Translations under genes and position numbers: made by a program
Assembly (NCBI GenBank): GCA_964368075.1
Contig: CAYJAD010000004.1
Span: forward strand, 24,828-88,827
DNA from: CAYJAD01 sp964368075
GTDB taxonomy: Bacteria > Desulfobacterota > Desulfovibrionia > Desulfovibrionales > Desulfovibrionaceae
Direction of reading: 5' to 3'
Length of the DNA: 64,000 bases
The notes under the pieces: generated by a model
The model's database searches: none
The model's input: only the letters and a program-made list of their open reading frames with translations
Told to the model about the DNA's origin: nothing
Shown here: positions 1-9,082 of the stretch, in pieces
Layout: each line of letters opens with the position of its first letter
Position numbering within the stretch: the stretch's first letter is position 1

Positions 1-828
1 AGATTTACTCAATGTGCTCATCCACATGTCTACATCGCGGGGGTTAATACCAAAATGTTCGCGTGCACCGCGACCTGTGGTGCCAAGGGTGCCAAGAGAG
101 TGGGCTTCATCCACAAGTAACATGCAATTGTAGCGTTTTTTTAATTCAATAAGGCGCGGTAAATCTGGAATATTTCCGTCCATGCTAAATAAGCCTTCAG
201 TAACAATGACGGCTTTACGGTATTCGTGGCGTTTTTCTTTAAGAATAACCTCTAAGGCATCGGCATCGTTATGCGCATAAGAAACGCGAGTGGAGCCGGC
301 TAGCTTAGCCCCTTGCATGAGGGAATTGTGCGCCAAATTGTCATGTAAAATAAGGTCGCCTTTGCCAAATAAAAAACCAAGGGTAGACACGTTGGTTGCA
401 TGGCCACTTACATAGACAATGCTGTCTTCCACTTCATAAAAATCTGCAATGGCCTTTTCAAAGGATATATGCGGTGGGCGCTCGCCACCCACAAGGCGAC
501 TTGCGCCAGCGGAAGTACCATATTTTTGAGCAGCGTCTAATACGGCAGCTGTAATTTCTGGGTGCCCGTTTAAGTCAAGGTAGTCATAGGTGGAGAAATT
601 AAGATATTCTTTTCCTTTAATACTTGTTGTGGCTTTGGCTAGGCCATCGTGACAAGCAAATAAAGGATTTTCTAAGCCAATTTGGTTACCAATAGCTACA
701 AGGCGTTCAAAAGATAGCTTGTTGCGGCTGTTATTGAACCCCATAGAACCGTGCTCCATCGAATTTTTTTCTTGGTCTACGTGGGACGAATCTAGTGTAC
801 TGGTGTTCAAATCATGCTCTTTATTCAT
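1..828 (-). CDS. Alpha-oxoamine synthase family PLP enzyme (partial)
   Basis: Partial gene: the C-terminus runs off the left edge, leaving about 276 residues. It belongs to the alpha-oxoamine synthase branch of fold-type I PLP enzymes (BioF, Kbl, serine palmitoyltransferase, CqsA), which join an amino acid to an acyl thioester with loss of CO2. Visible marks are FSTYDYLDL near the start, GTSAGASRLVGGE, the cofactor-binding LVDEAHSLG near residue 240, and STLSK ending in the probable PLP lysine K275 at the very edge. The ATG at 828 follows GGAG. It is divergent from an AT-ACP protein, so the acyl donor may be ACP-bound; this is inference. Residues 1-30 look like an extension compared with BioF. 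Substrate cannot be read from the sequence, so no gene symbol is given. Confidence 0.85.
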   Translation of the reverse strand, partial: MNKEHDLNTSTLDSSHVDQEKNSMEHGSMGFNNSRNKLSFERLVAIGNQIGLENPLFACHDGLAKATTSIKGKEYLNFSTYDYLDLNGHPEITAAVLDAAQKYGTSAGASRLVGGERPPHISFEKAIADFYEVEDSIVYVSGHATNVSTLGFLFGKGDLILHDNLAHNSLMQGAKLAGSTRVSYAHNDADALEVILKEKRHEYRKAVIVTEGLFSMDGNIPDLPRLIELKKRYNCMLLVDEAHSLGTLGTTGRGAREHFGINPRDVDMWMSTLSKS

Positions 829-1089
829 GCCGTCTCCTGAAAAATAAAATGACAATATATTAAAATATATCATAAAATGTTGAATTGTCGTAACTGTTTT
901 GGCAAAAACCCGTAACGAACGATATGCTTTACTATAAAAAGTTTTGCTTTGCAAGGTATTATGTATGTCATTTGTGAGGTTGATAAGAAAATGATGAGAA
1001 AGTCTATAGGTTTTCTAGACAGGCAGGGCAAAGTAGTTTAGGCTTTGCCGTCGAGCGCTGTTGCTTAGTTTTGAAATCGATGGAAATAT

Positions 1090-3987
1090 ATGCAAAAAAA
1101 ACACTTTGTAAGTTCAGATACTCAGGATGTAAAAAAAACATGTCAAGAATGTGACGTGCCGCCAGAATATACGCACCTTTCACAGGAGTATGCGCATAAT
1201 GGTGTGTACTATGCTCATGTAAGCCATGCTGGACAAAGCTTTAGAGTGGGGGCTACAACACCGCATTGGCGTAAGGAACTCACAAATCTAACGCCAGACA
1301 TAAAAGATTTTTTTGAATCAAAAGAACAAGGATTGTGGCTTGCACCACAGCAAAACATAGAACTATGCTCACAAGCGCCCAAGGTTGCTATTACCTGTAG
1401 TGGTGTTGGTGCCATACGTCCCGGTATGGGCCGTGCCTTGTACGATACCTTTCCTGCTGTTCGTGAAGCTATGGAGCGTTTGGACGCTGTGGCGGAATGG
1501 GACGTATTGTCTTTGCTGGATGAAACGGACATGGAAAAGATTCAGCGTTTTCGCTGGCAATTACCTTATCTTTTTTTCTTAGAATACGCTCAGGCTTATC
1601 ATTTGCAAACCTTGGGTTTTGCTCCGCACGTTTTTTCAGGTCATAGTCTTGGGGAGCTTATATCCTTGTGCTTGGCAGGAATATTTTCACCGGAAGAAGG
1701 CTGGTTAGCCATGGAAACACGTGCAAAGCTCATGGATAATCTGGAAAATGACCCCAGTTATGATATGGGAATGATGGCTGTGTATGCCCCTTTAGAAACT
1801 GTACAAGAGGTACTGCAACTTTTTCCTGAACTACATATTTCTAATCATAATTCTCCCAGCCAGTGCCTTGTGGGTGGGAAGAAAGAATATCTTAGTGAAG
1901 CCCGTAAGGTTTTTCGAAAGCAAAAACGTCCTGCTATGATATTACCTATCAATATGGCTTTTCATCATCCGCATATGCGTTCATTGCGAGAAACCTCTTT
2001 AGATTCATTGCGTAAATTTTCTTTAATGGAACAACAAAACCCTGTAATGAGCAATGTAACGGCTGGTGTTTATCCCAAAGATAAAGAAGGAATTTGTCAG
2101 TACATTGTTGATTTAGATGAAAATACTGTTCGTTGGGTAGATTGTGTACATGCCATGTGGCATACCCATGGTGTGCGGCACTTTGTGGAGTTGGGTTCTG
2201 GCGATGTAGTGACAAATCTTACCAAAGAAATTATGCCTCAAGCTGTGTGTCTTGCTGTGGCAGAGAAAAATGATGAAGTGGGTGGCATGCGTGCGGCCAT
2301 GGCGCAATTGTATGCTTTGGGGCACTTACCCTTGAAGAAAATTGTGGCTGTGTCTAGCCTCTATAATGATGTATCTTTTCCAGAAGCTGAGGAGCAAAGC
2401 GAAGGAAACACGACGGTAGACGAAAATGATTTGGGGCTGACCGCCAAGGGCGGAGCCGAATATGTTGCAGGGCAGAGCGCAGAAAATGTTGCACTTCCCT
2501 CTTATGTTCAAGATATTATTCCTATTTTAGCAGAAAATACCGGCATAGTTGCTCAGGATATTCGCGCCCATATGGACTTACGGCACGATTTGGGCGTTAG
2601 ATCGGTGCGTTTTCCTGCCATGCTATACGCTTTTGAACAAAAATTTGGCATACAAGTGCAATTTGAAGATGTAATGCATGTATCCACGGTACAAGATTTA
2701 GCCAAAGTTGTCTTAGGTTTGCGCCAACGTGCAGAAGGAGATGCTCCTTCTGCAATACTTCAAGCGGAGTACGCTTCTGATAGAAGTTCTGCTATACCTT
2801 CTAGTAAGCACTCTTCGCTGTTGGAAGAACTGCTTTTTATGCAAAGTCCTGCTTACATGAGGCAAGCAGGGAAAGAGTTTTTATCTGAAGGAAAACAAAT
2901 CCATGCTACATTTTTACTTGTGGTGGGAGGGCAAGAACTTTCCTTAGCACAAGAAACTGAAGGCAAGGCTTTTCCTTTGTGGGCAAAAAATAGCATTGCG
3001 GCGCTACCTTTATTGCAAGATGCTTCTGTGATCCCTCAAACTCTTGTTTTCATGGAAGGCTTATTTTTAGAAGATATGCCGGAATTTTGTTTTCAGTTAG
3101 AAAAAGTACGTGATAAAAAGCAAGCTCTTTGTGCATGGGCGGCTTTAGCGCAGCTCAATGAGAAGTTTTGGGCAAAAGCTCAAGCTAAATATACAGTATA
3201 CCCAGTGCAGCGTCACTTTTCCCCATATCAAAACTTTCTCTCCTTGGAGCAACAGGGAAAAAAGAATATAGCTGCCAATGAGGCTATACATTCGATATAC
3301 AGCGCTGTGCAGGGAGGTTTTTCTTGGTTACAGCCTTGTGGCTTGGATGGGTTGTCTTTGCAAGAGATACCGTATTGCACAGAAAATTGTGTGGGTGGAG
3401 TAACTCGCGAAATATATGGCTATGTACAGGGTGTGAAGCCCAGCGAGTTAAAGGCTCCTTTGCAAGACGCTCCTTTAGTAAGGTGTACTCTCTATATGCG
3501 CATGATAACAGACAATGGACGAAGAATTGATCGTGCTCAAAAATGGGCAACGGCGCAGGTGCTTTTGCAAGAATGCGGTACGCAAGAGGCTCTACGTCCT
3601 TTATGGCAAGAACAAGAAGAGAAAAATTTTTACCATCAAAGTAAAGAGTTTGCCAAGGAAGAAGGCTTGTGGCATAGTCCCCCGAGTAACCTCGGTCATG
3701 CCTTGGCACACTGTGTACACTATGTACAAAATGTTGCTCAAGAAAATGCATTAACATCTAAAAATATTGATGAAAATATATGTGTTGCTCATGTCGGTAG
3801 CATGGAATCCATTGCGCGAATACGGCATAGGGCAGATGTAACAAAAAATGTGCATGAGTCTGTGCGCAGTTGTTGGCGTTTATATTCAGAGGAAGCAGGT
3901 AAAGCCTTGATGGCTGATGTGCACATATATGACGCACAAAATGTTTTGCTTGTAACTTTAGAAAAAATAAGCTTTGCAAAAAAATAG
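1090..3987 (+). CDS. AT-ACP multidomain polyketide/fatty acid synthase-like protein
   Basis: 965 residues. An acyltransferase domain occupies about 95-410: GHSLGE carries the probable nucleophile S186, and AFHHPHM carries H292 in the usual catalytic position. The glutamine-containing GQG motif near the domain start is replaced by SGVG. An acyl carrier protein domain spans about 480-550; S505 in LGVRSVR is the expected phosphopantetheine site. The last 400 residues are not confidently recognised. The extreme C-terminus (VHIYDAQNVLL) resembles the end of a PKS dehydratase hotdog fold, but this is weak. No ketosynthase or ketoreductase domain is visible, so partners must exist elsewhere, possibly left of the window. 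It is divergent from an alpha-oxoamine synthase and followed by export genes. The ATG has only a weak RBS (GGAA). Confidence 0.8.
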   Translation: MQKKHFVSSDTQDVKKTCQECDVPPEYTHLSQEYAHNGVYYAHVSHAGQSFRVGATTPHWRKELTNLTPDIKDFFESKEQGLWLAPQQNIELCSQAPKVAITCSGVGAIRPGMGRALYDTFPAVREAMERLDAVAEWDVLSLLDETDMEKIQRFRWQLPYLFFLEYAQAYHLQTLGFAPHVFSGHSLGELISLCLAGIFSPEEGWLAMETRAKLMDNLENDPSYDMGMMAVYAPLETVQEVLQLFPELHISNHNSPSQCLVGGKKEYLSEARKVFRKQKRPAMILPINMAFHHPHMRSLRETSLDSLRKFSLMEQQNPVMSNVTAGVYPKDKEGICQYIVDLDENTVRWVDCVHAMWHTHGVRHFVELGSGDVVTNLTKEIMPQAVCLAVAEKNDEVGGMRAAMAQLYALGHLPLKKIVAVSSLYNDVSFPEAEEQSEGNTTVDENDLGLTAKGGAEYVAGQSAENVALPSYVQDIIPILAENTGIVAQDIRAHMDLRHDLGVRSVRFPAMLYAFEQKFGIQVQFEDVMHVSTVQDLAKVVLGLRQRAEGDAPSAILQAEYASDRSSAIPSSKHSSLLEELLFMQSPAYMRQAGKEFLSEGKQIHATFLLVVGGQELSLAQETEGKAFPLWAKNSIAALPLLQDASVIPQTLVFMEGLFLEDMPEFCFQLEKVRDKKQALCAWAALAQLNEKFWAKAQAKYTVYPVQRHFSPYQNFLSLEQQGKKNIAANEAIHSIYSAVQGGFSWLQPCGLDGLSLQEIPYCTENCVGGVTREIYGYVQGVKPSELKAPLQDAPLVRCTLYMRMITDNGRRIDRAQKWATAQVLLQECGTQEALRPLWQEQEEKNFYHQSKEFAKEEGLWHSPPSNLGHALAHCVHYVQNVAQENALTSKNIDENICVAHVGSMESIARIRHRADVTKNVHESVRSCWRLYSEEAGKALMADVHIYDAQNVLLVTLEKISFAKK

Positions 3988-4005
3988 CAGATAAGGAAAA
4001 GAATT

Positions 4006-5511
4006 ATGTTTTTCATGGATAAAAAGCGGCACATGTGTGAGCAAAAAAAGAAATATAAAGCTGTGACGCAAATTTTCTTTTTGGCGCTTCCTTTATGCAT
4101 GCTTAGTCTGGCGGGTATTTTGGGGTGTGCTTCATCCAAAGGCGGTATTAAATCACCAGAATTGCCACCTAGGCACTGGTTGGAAGAAAGCCCTGGAGTG
4201 CCCATTGAAAAGAAAACAAAATTACAATCTGCGGTGCCAAACCTTTATAATTCGCAAAAATCCTTTTCCTTTGAAGACTGCGTGTATTTAGCCATTCAGC
4301 AATCGCCTTCTTTGGTAAACTCTGCGGTGGACATTGAAATTAAAAAGCTAGATTTGACCAGTGCTGTATGGGAATATTTGCCAGAGCCTAGAATGTCTGT
4401 GCGTGTATCTTCTAATATAACAAGGTACAACGAAAGTATTTCCGACAAGCCGAGCAATTATGGTGAAACCAACACAGAAATTGGTTTCTATGCTGCCTTC
4501 CCCAATCCTATTTCTACATACTTTAATCACCAAGCGCGTAAGGCTTTGCTTAATCTTGCCGTTACCACGCACAGAAAAGCTATGGGAGTGACCATTCTTG
4601 ATATTGCTGAAATTTATCAACGCTTAGAGGCGCAAAGAAAAATTTTAGAAATTCAAGGCGAGCTTATTCCGCTTACAGAAAAAGTCACAACTTTTTGGAA
4701 AAAATTAGAGGCAGTGGAAGGGAGCCAAGGGGTAGCCTTAAACTTAGCACAACAGCAGCAACGTGAAGCAGCTTTAAAACTGGAGCGCGCAAAAATTGAA
4801 GATACCATGTTGCGCACACGTCTAAAGATTTTGTCAGGGGTTGACCCTTTACAAAAGCTGAATGTGGCAACCAAGGATGCAGCCGACGTGTTTAAAGGTT
4901 TTGATGGCGCTTCTTTAAAATGGGAAGACCGCTGGGCTAGCAATGAAAACTCTATATTGCTACGTGGCCAAGTAAAGTTAATGGATTATAATATTATGGT
5001 AGCATGGGCAAAGTATGTGCCTAATGTGACTTTATCTGTGAATCAATATCCGCCCAGTGGGCAATCTCAGCCAAATAATGGCGTTGAAGACAGTTTTGTG
5101 CATGTGAATATTGATTTCCCTCTCATAGACTGGGGGCGTAGATACCGCGGTGTGCAAAAGGCGCGTATGAGTAAAGCGCAAGCATATCAAAAACAAGCTC
5201 AAGCTCGCACACAATATTCTCATATGTGGACTGAGGCGCAACAAGAAGTGCATTTAGCAGCAACCTCTTTAAAAATTGCTAAAACCAGTTTAGAAGTTGC
5301 TAAGATGCAAGAAACTGAAGCACGCATTAAGTTTAAAGAAGGTTTGAGTCAGTACCCTAAGTTGGCTAGTACACAAGAAGCCTATATTGAAGCCCGTATT
5401 GCATATGTGCAAGCAGAGCTTAATTATAAATTGGCACAACTACGTTGGATGGACGTGGCTGGCGTTTTAAAAGAGCGCTTCATCGGAAAGCCTAAACTGG
5501 AGGTTATTTAA
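4006..5511 (+). CDS. TolC-like outer membrane efflux lipoprotein
   Basis: 501-residue outer-membrane factor (OEP family) that would form the outer-membrane channel of a tripartite exporter. The N-terminus has a basic stretch, a hydrophobic segment and a lipobox LGC at C41, so it is probably a lipoprotein like the OprM/NodT group. The body has the two long alpha-helical repeats typical of the family, rich in Q/A/E (for example near 225-265 and 405-450). An AAGGAA RBS precedes the ATG at 4006; ATG 4015 is an alternative. It starts 18 bp after the AT-ACP gene and ends 1 bp before the adaptor gene, so they are probably co-transcribed. Confidence 0.88.
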   Translation: MFFMDKKRHMCEQKKKYKAVTQIFFLALPLCMLSLAGILGCASSKGGIKSPELPPRHWLEESPGVPIEKKTKLQSAVPNLYNSQKSFSFEDCVYLAIQQSPSLVNSAVDIEIKKLDLTSAVWEYLPEPRMSVRVSSNITRYNESISDKPSNYGETNTEIGFYAAFPNPISTYFNHQARKALLNLAVTTHRKAMGVTILDIAEIYQRLEAQRKILEIQGELIPLTEKVTTFWKKLEAVEGSQGVALNLAQQQQREAALKLERAKIEDTMLRTRLKILSGVDPLQKLNVATKDAADVFKGFDGASLKWEDRWASNENSILLRGQVKLMDYNIMVAWAKYVPNVTLSVNQYPPSGQSQPNNGVEDSFVHVNIDFPLIDWGRRYRGVQKARMSKAQAYQKQAQARTQYSHMWTEAQQEVHLAATSLKIAKTSLEVAKMQETEARIKFKEGLSQYPKLASTQEAYIEARIAYVQAELNYKLAQLRWMDVAGVLKERFIGKPKLEVI

Positions 5512-5512
5512 G

Positions 5513-6442
5513 ATGCAACGTTCCATAAAAAAATACTCATTTTGTTTTGTTGTTTTTTTTGCCATGCTCGGGCTGCACTCTTTTGCATGGCAGGCCGCTG
5601 CCGCCACTGGGGAGCAAGCTAAATCCACCATTTTAAGTGGAAAAATTGTTAGCGCTGTTACACGAGCAAAAGCTGTCCCCTTTGCAGGCATTATTACAGA
5701 AATTCTTGTAAAGCCCGGGCAACAGGTGCAAGAAGGGGATGTGCTGATGAAGTATTCCCTTATTGAAAAAGCACAAAGAGCTTTAGAAAAAGAAATGCTT
5801 ATAGGATCCAATACGGAAGGAACAGTAGCGCAAATTTTATCTTTACAGGGGCAATTAAACGCATTGCGTGCGCAAAGCAATACAGCTCGTCAACTGGCAT
5901 CAGCGGGGCTTGGTTCTAATCAAGCTTCTGCACGCAGTGCTTCTGAAGTTGCCCTTTTGGAGCAGCGTTTAACGCTATCGCGTCAAACTTTACATAAGCA
6001 AGAAGAGAATTTTAAGCGACGCCTCGATGAATTAAGCGAATATTATGGTGTGCCCATAACACCAAGTAAGCCTTTACCTAAAGAGCTTATGCTGAAAGCG
6101 CCCATGGCAGGGCATATTCTTTCTGTGGCGGCCACTGCACAACCAGGGGCTGTAATTCCTGCGCATAATGCCCCTATCTTAGTGGGAAAAATGAATCCTA
6201 TGCGCATTCAAGTGCAAGTTTTTGAAGGTGAGCTGTCTCGTATTAAGGTGGGTGACAGTGCCACCGTTACAATTCCTTCTTTGAAAGATAAAGTTTTTAA
6301 GGCTTCTGTGGCACAAATTTCTTGGACAAGCTCAGATCTTTCTGTGGCTGCAGCGTCTTACTTTACTGTGGAGCTTACCATACCTAATCCCGATTTAGAA
6401 TTGAAACCAGGGTTTAAAGCCATTGTGCAATTTGGTGGCTAA
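5513..6442 (+). CDS. HlyD-family periplasmic adaptor (membrane fusion protein)
   Basis: 309 residues. An N-terminal hydrophobic signal or anchor (about 10-30) is followed by a lipoyl-like half motif (VPFAGIITEILVKPGQ and VQEGDVL), a helical hairpin region (about 85-180), the second lipoyl half (LKAPMAGHILSV) and a beta-barrel region (VFEGELSRIKVGDSATVTIP). It would link an inner-membrane pump to the TolC-like protein encoded one base upstream. A GGAGG RBS lies inside the end of the upstream gene. No ABC or RND pump gene follows; the next gene is a flippase-like protein, an unusual partner. Confidence 0.85.
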   Translation: MQRSIKKYSFCFVVFFAMLGLHSFAWQAAAATGEQAKSTILSGKIVSAVTRAKAVPFAGIITEILVKPGQQVQEGDVLMKYSLIEKAQRALEKEMLIGSNTEGTVAQILSLQGQLNALRAQSNTARQLASAGLGSNQASARSASEVALLEQRLTLSRQTLHKQEENFKRRLDELSEYYGVPITPSKPLPKELMLKAPMAGHILSVAATAQPGAVIPAHNAPILVGKMNPMRIQVQVFEGELSRIKVGDSATVTIPSLKDKVFKASVAQISWTSSDLSVAAASYFTVELTIPNPDLELKPGFKAIVQFGG

Positions 6443-6542
6443 CAGAATACTGTGAAAAAATTATGCGTATGTATAAAAAAGCTTTAACGAAATAAATAAA
6501 GCAATCAGTAAGGATTTTTTATAAGAGCCAGTTAGGGGGACT

Positions 6543-7952
6543 ATGGTAAAGCTTAAAAGCATACCTCAGCGTTTTGGTTATGCGCTTGGTGGGCAATGGT
6601 CACGTGATGTAATTTGGACTATATTCACCATTGTTTTAGCAAGGCACAGCGCAGCCATGCTTGGGCAGGTTATGTTGGCTTTGTCCTTTGGCTATATTGT
6701 ACGTCAAGTGGCCGATGAAGGTTTAAACCACTTTCTCATCTTTTCTTTTGCCCGTCGTGAAACGCGCCCCACAAAATTATTGGGTGAAATCACATGGTTA
6801 AAGCTGGCTTTGCTAAGTATAGCATTAACTGTTACGTGGCTTTATACCGTATGGCAAGACTATACACCCGAACTACGCTTTACCGTTATGGCTATAGCGG
6901 GTGGCTTAGGTTTTGAGGCTATAGTTAATTCTTTCTTTGCCTTATGCGAGGCGCGTGGACGGCAAGATGTGGAAATGCGCATTCGTGTACCGTCTAGCAT
7001 CTTGGGTATTGGCACGGGCATTGTGCTTGTGCTTTTGGATGCGCCTGTTATCTATATAGCGCTTTATAAGCCAATAGAAACATTCATTCTTTTAATAATA
7101 TCTTTAAAGGCTCTTGGGCGTAACCCTCTTAAAAAGCTTGATGTGCAGATGCTTAAGCTTATTTGGGAGCAATGGCGCAAAGGGCTTGTCTTTACAGCTA
7201 TTTCTGCATGTGGTATTTTTTATAATAAGCTGAATGTCTTTTTTCTAAAAAAGTATGGCGGCGATTCTGCCGTAGGGGCTTACAGTGTTGCTTGGGAAAT
7301 TGTGGATGGCCTTTCCATTCTTATTTCTACAGTGCTACTTGCCAAAGTGCTTTTTCCTGAATTAGCTAGACTTTGGGATAGCGACCGCCCGGCATTTCAA
7401 AAGCTTGCCGGTCAAACAACCAGAACTCTTTGGGCCGCGTGTTTGCCTGTTATCTATATTATTTGCGTGGAAAGTGATAGAATTTTAACCTTTATCTATG
7501 GTGACCAATACGCCATGGCTGTCACCGCACAACAAATTTTGGCACCGTGCATTGCCACAGCCTTTTTGCATAATTTAGCCGCTTATGCCATGATGAGTAT
7601 GCAAAAGCAAAAATTGCTCTTGGTTTTTTATGTTTCCGGCCTCATAGTTAATGTTATTTTGTGTGCCTATTTAACGACATGGATGCCACTTGAGGGAGCT
7701 TCATTGGCCATTATGCTTACTAAAGTATGGGTAGCCATAGGTACGGTTTCTTATTTTCAATATGCCGCAAGGCCCATGCTTTTACGCCATTGGGCGGCTG
7801 TAGTGGCTGTTCCTTTATTGGCCTTCGGCCTATGGTGGGGGCTTACGCCTTACGTGCATCGTTTAATAGCTGAGGTAGTAGGCCTAGTACCGCTCTTAAT
7901 TTTACTTTGGCTTTGGAGACCACCAGCACCTTTTGAGAAAAAAGCGCAATAG
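6543..7952 (+). CDS. Wzx/MOP-superfamily flippase-like membrane protein
   Basis: 469 residues with about 12-14 hydrophobic segments across the whole length and the overall pattern of lipopolysaccharide/oligosaccharide flippases (Wzx, MurJ, MOP superfamily): an N-terminal GQMLALSFGY-like segment, a charged cytoplasmic loop near 185-205, and NKLNVFFLKKYGG near 225. The family moves lipid-linked or amphiphilic molecules across the inner membrane. An AGGGGGA RBS lies 5-10 bp before the ATG. It follows the adaptor gene after 100 bp and ends 21 bp before a small lipoprotein gene. The context suggests export of the product of the synthase genes; the substrate is unknown. Confidence 0.78.
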   Translation: MVKLKSIPQRFGYALGGQWSRDVIWTIFTIVLARHSAAMLGQVMLALSFGYIVRQVADEGLNHFLIFSFARRETRPTKLLGEITWLKLALLSIALTVTWLYTVWQDYTPELRFTVMAIAGGLGFEAIVNSFFALCEARGRQDVEMRIRVPSSILGIGTGIVLVLLDAPVIYIALYKPIETFILLIISLKALGRNPLKKLDVQMLKLIWEQWRKGLVFTAISACGIFYNKLNVFFLKKYGGDSAVGAYSVAWEIVDGLSILISTVLLAKVLFPELARLWDSDRPAFQKLAGQTTRTLWAACLPVIYIICVESDRILTFIYGDQYAMAVTAQQILAPCIATAFLHNLAAYAMMSMQKQKLLLVFYVSGLIVNVILCAYLTTWMPLEGASLAIMLTKVWVAIGTVSYFQYAARPMLLRHWAAVVAVPLLAFGLWWGLTPYVHRLIAEVVGLVPLLILLWLWRPPAPFEKKAQ

Positions 7953-7973
7953 ATTTAGCATAAGGAGGTAGGT

Positions 7974-8534
7974 ATGTGGCCTTATAAGCAAATTCTATGT
8001 ATATTTTGTTGTATCTTTTTTCTGCATGCCTGTGAGTCTAAGCCACAATTAAGAGATACTGCACAAGATGTTCTAGACGAGCATAGCCAGCTTTCCCTAA
8101 CTTTAAGGCCGGACTTTAGCTGGTCGGCTTTTTTACGTTTTTGGCACAGAGGGGCGGATCCTCGCGTGAATATTGAAAAGGCTAAGGCTGTGGAAAATGG
8201 TTACTATCTAGAATATAGCCATGGCGTAAGCCTTTTTGTGCATATGAAAAATGAGCTTGTGAGTGGTGTGAGTGTCTCTTTTTTGGCTCGCCCTGAAAAC
8301 AATGACGGCGGTCAGCAATTTATGCGGCTTATGCAACACATGCAACTGCAAGGCACTTTTCGCTGGACAAAAGAGCAACGTCAACATCTTTTTATGTACT
8401 ACGACAAAATGACGCAGGAAAAGAAAGAATTTATTTATAAAAATTCTTACTTTTTACGCGATTATGCCGCTCCGGTATGGACATTTCATTGGATTTTTGT
8501 GCAAGATGTAGCTTCTGTATTCTTGGCGCCATAA
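7974..8534 (+). CDS. Small putative lipoprotein, unknown function
   Basis: 186 residues. An N-terminal hydrophobic stretch ends in a lipobox-like LHAC with C20, so a membrane-anchored lipoprotein is likely. The mature part is soluble, with a central FWHRGADPRVNIEKA segment and many aromatic residues. I do not recognise a family. A very strong RBS (AAGGAGGTAGG) precedes the ATG, and the gene sits 21 bp after the flippase gene, so it is probably the last gene of the export operon. A strong hairpin follows 35 bp after the stop. Confidence 0.72.
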   Translation: MWPYKQILCIFCCIFFLHACESKPQLRDTAQDVLDEHSQLSLTLRPDFSWSAFLRFWHRGADPRVNIEKAKAVENGYYLEYSHGVSLFVHMKNELVSGVSVSFLARPENNDGGQQFMRLMQHMQLQGTFRWTKEQRQHLFMYYDKMTQEKKEFIYKNSYFLRDYAAPVWTFHWIFVQDVASVFLAP

Positions 8535-8568
8535 TAGCATGCGAAAAAATAAGAGAAAAAATTCTCAC

Positions 8569-8596
8569 GGGGCATGGATTTATTCGTCCATGCCCC
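8569..8596 (+). terminator. GC-rich hairpin between convergent genes
   Basis: A perfect 10-bp inverted repeat (GGGGCATGGA and TCCATGCCCC) with an 8-base loop lies between the lipoprotein gene and the convergent gene on the minus strand. There is only an A-rich run on the 3' side in the plus orientation, so it may act as a processing barrier or a weak bidirectional terminator. Confidence 0.6.
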
Positions 8597-8692
8597 CATG
8601 AAAAAATATAACTGTTGCGGCAGAATATTTTTCCAATCATTGCCATAAATTGTGTCTACAAAAACATATTAGCAAAATTTTAGTTTTATTTG

Positions 8693-9082
8693 CTAGCCAT
8701 TGGCAGCTTTAAGCATTTCTTCCACCATGCATAAAGTGGGTGTGGCTTCTGCATCAAGGCCACAAAGTTGACGAACAGCCAACATCAACATATTAAATTC
8801 TAAAGTCATTTCTGTATTGCCATTGTAAATAACACAATAGTCGCCTTGCACAGACAGTCTGTAAGCATGGCGCATACGTTCAGGGCCATTGCCACGCACG
8901 ATATAGTATACTTGTTCTTTATTGTCTGTAACATAAAGTTTTTGACGGGTAAGTGTAGAGCTTTCTTCGTCAAACCAAGAGGACTCTGCAAAAAGACGTC
9001 CGGTAAATACTATGTCTGGGCCATTGTCGTGTTTCAGGCAAACATTTTCCATAGACTGTTGGGCGGTACCTTCTTCGCGCAT
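8693..9082 (-). CDS. Conserved-looking small protein, unknown function
   Basis: 129 residues, soluble, with no signal peptide. Features seen: VFTGRLFAESSWFDEESS, YIVRGNGPERMRHAYRLSVQGDYCVIYNG, then a C-terminal helix. The middle resembles a beta-sheet-rich cytosolic fold but I do not recognise a family. The start is well supported: GAGGAG lies 8 bp before the ATG. It is convergent with the export cluster and has a 530-bp non-coding region upstream, so it is probably monocistronic. Confidence 0.65.
   Translation of the reverse strand: MREEGTAQQSMENVCLKHDNGPDIVFTGRLFAESSWFDEESSTLTRQKLYVTDNKEQVYYIVRGNGPERMRHAYRLSVQGDYCVIYNGNTEMTLEFNMLMLAVRQLCGLDAEATPTLCMVEEMLKAANG

Noticed and set aside
3284..3757. 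Minus-strand ORF of 157 codons
   Set aside because: Antisense shadow of the AT-ACP gene, whose frame shows conserved domains.
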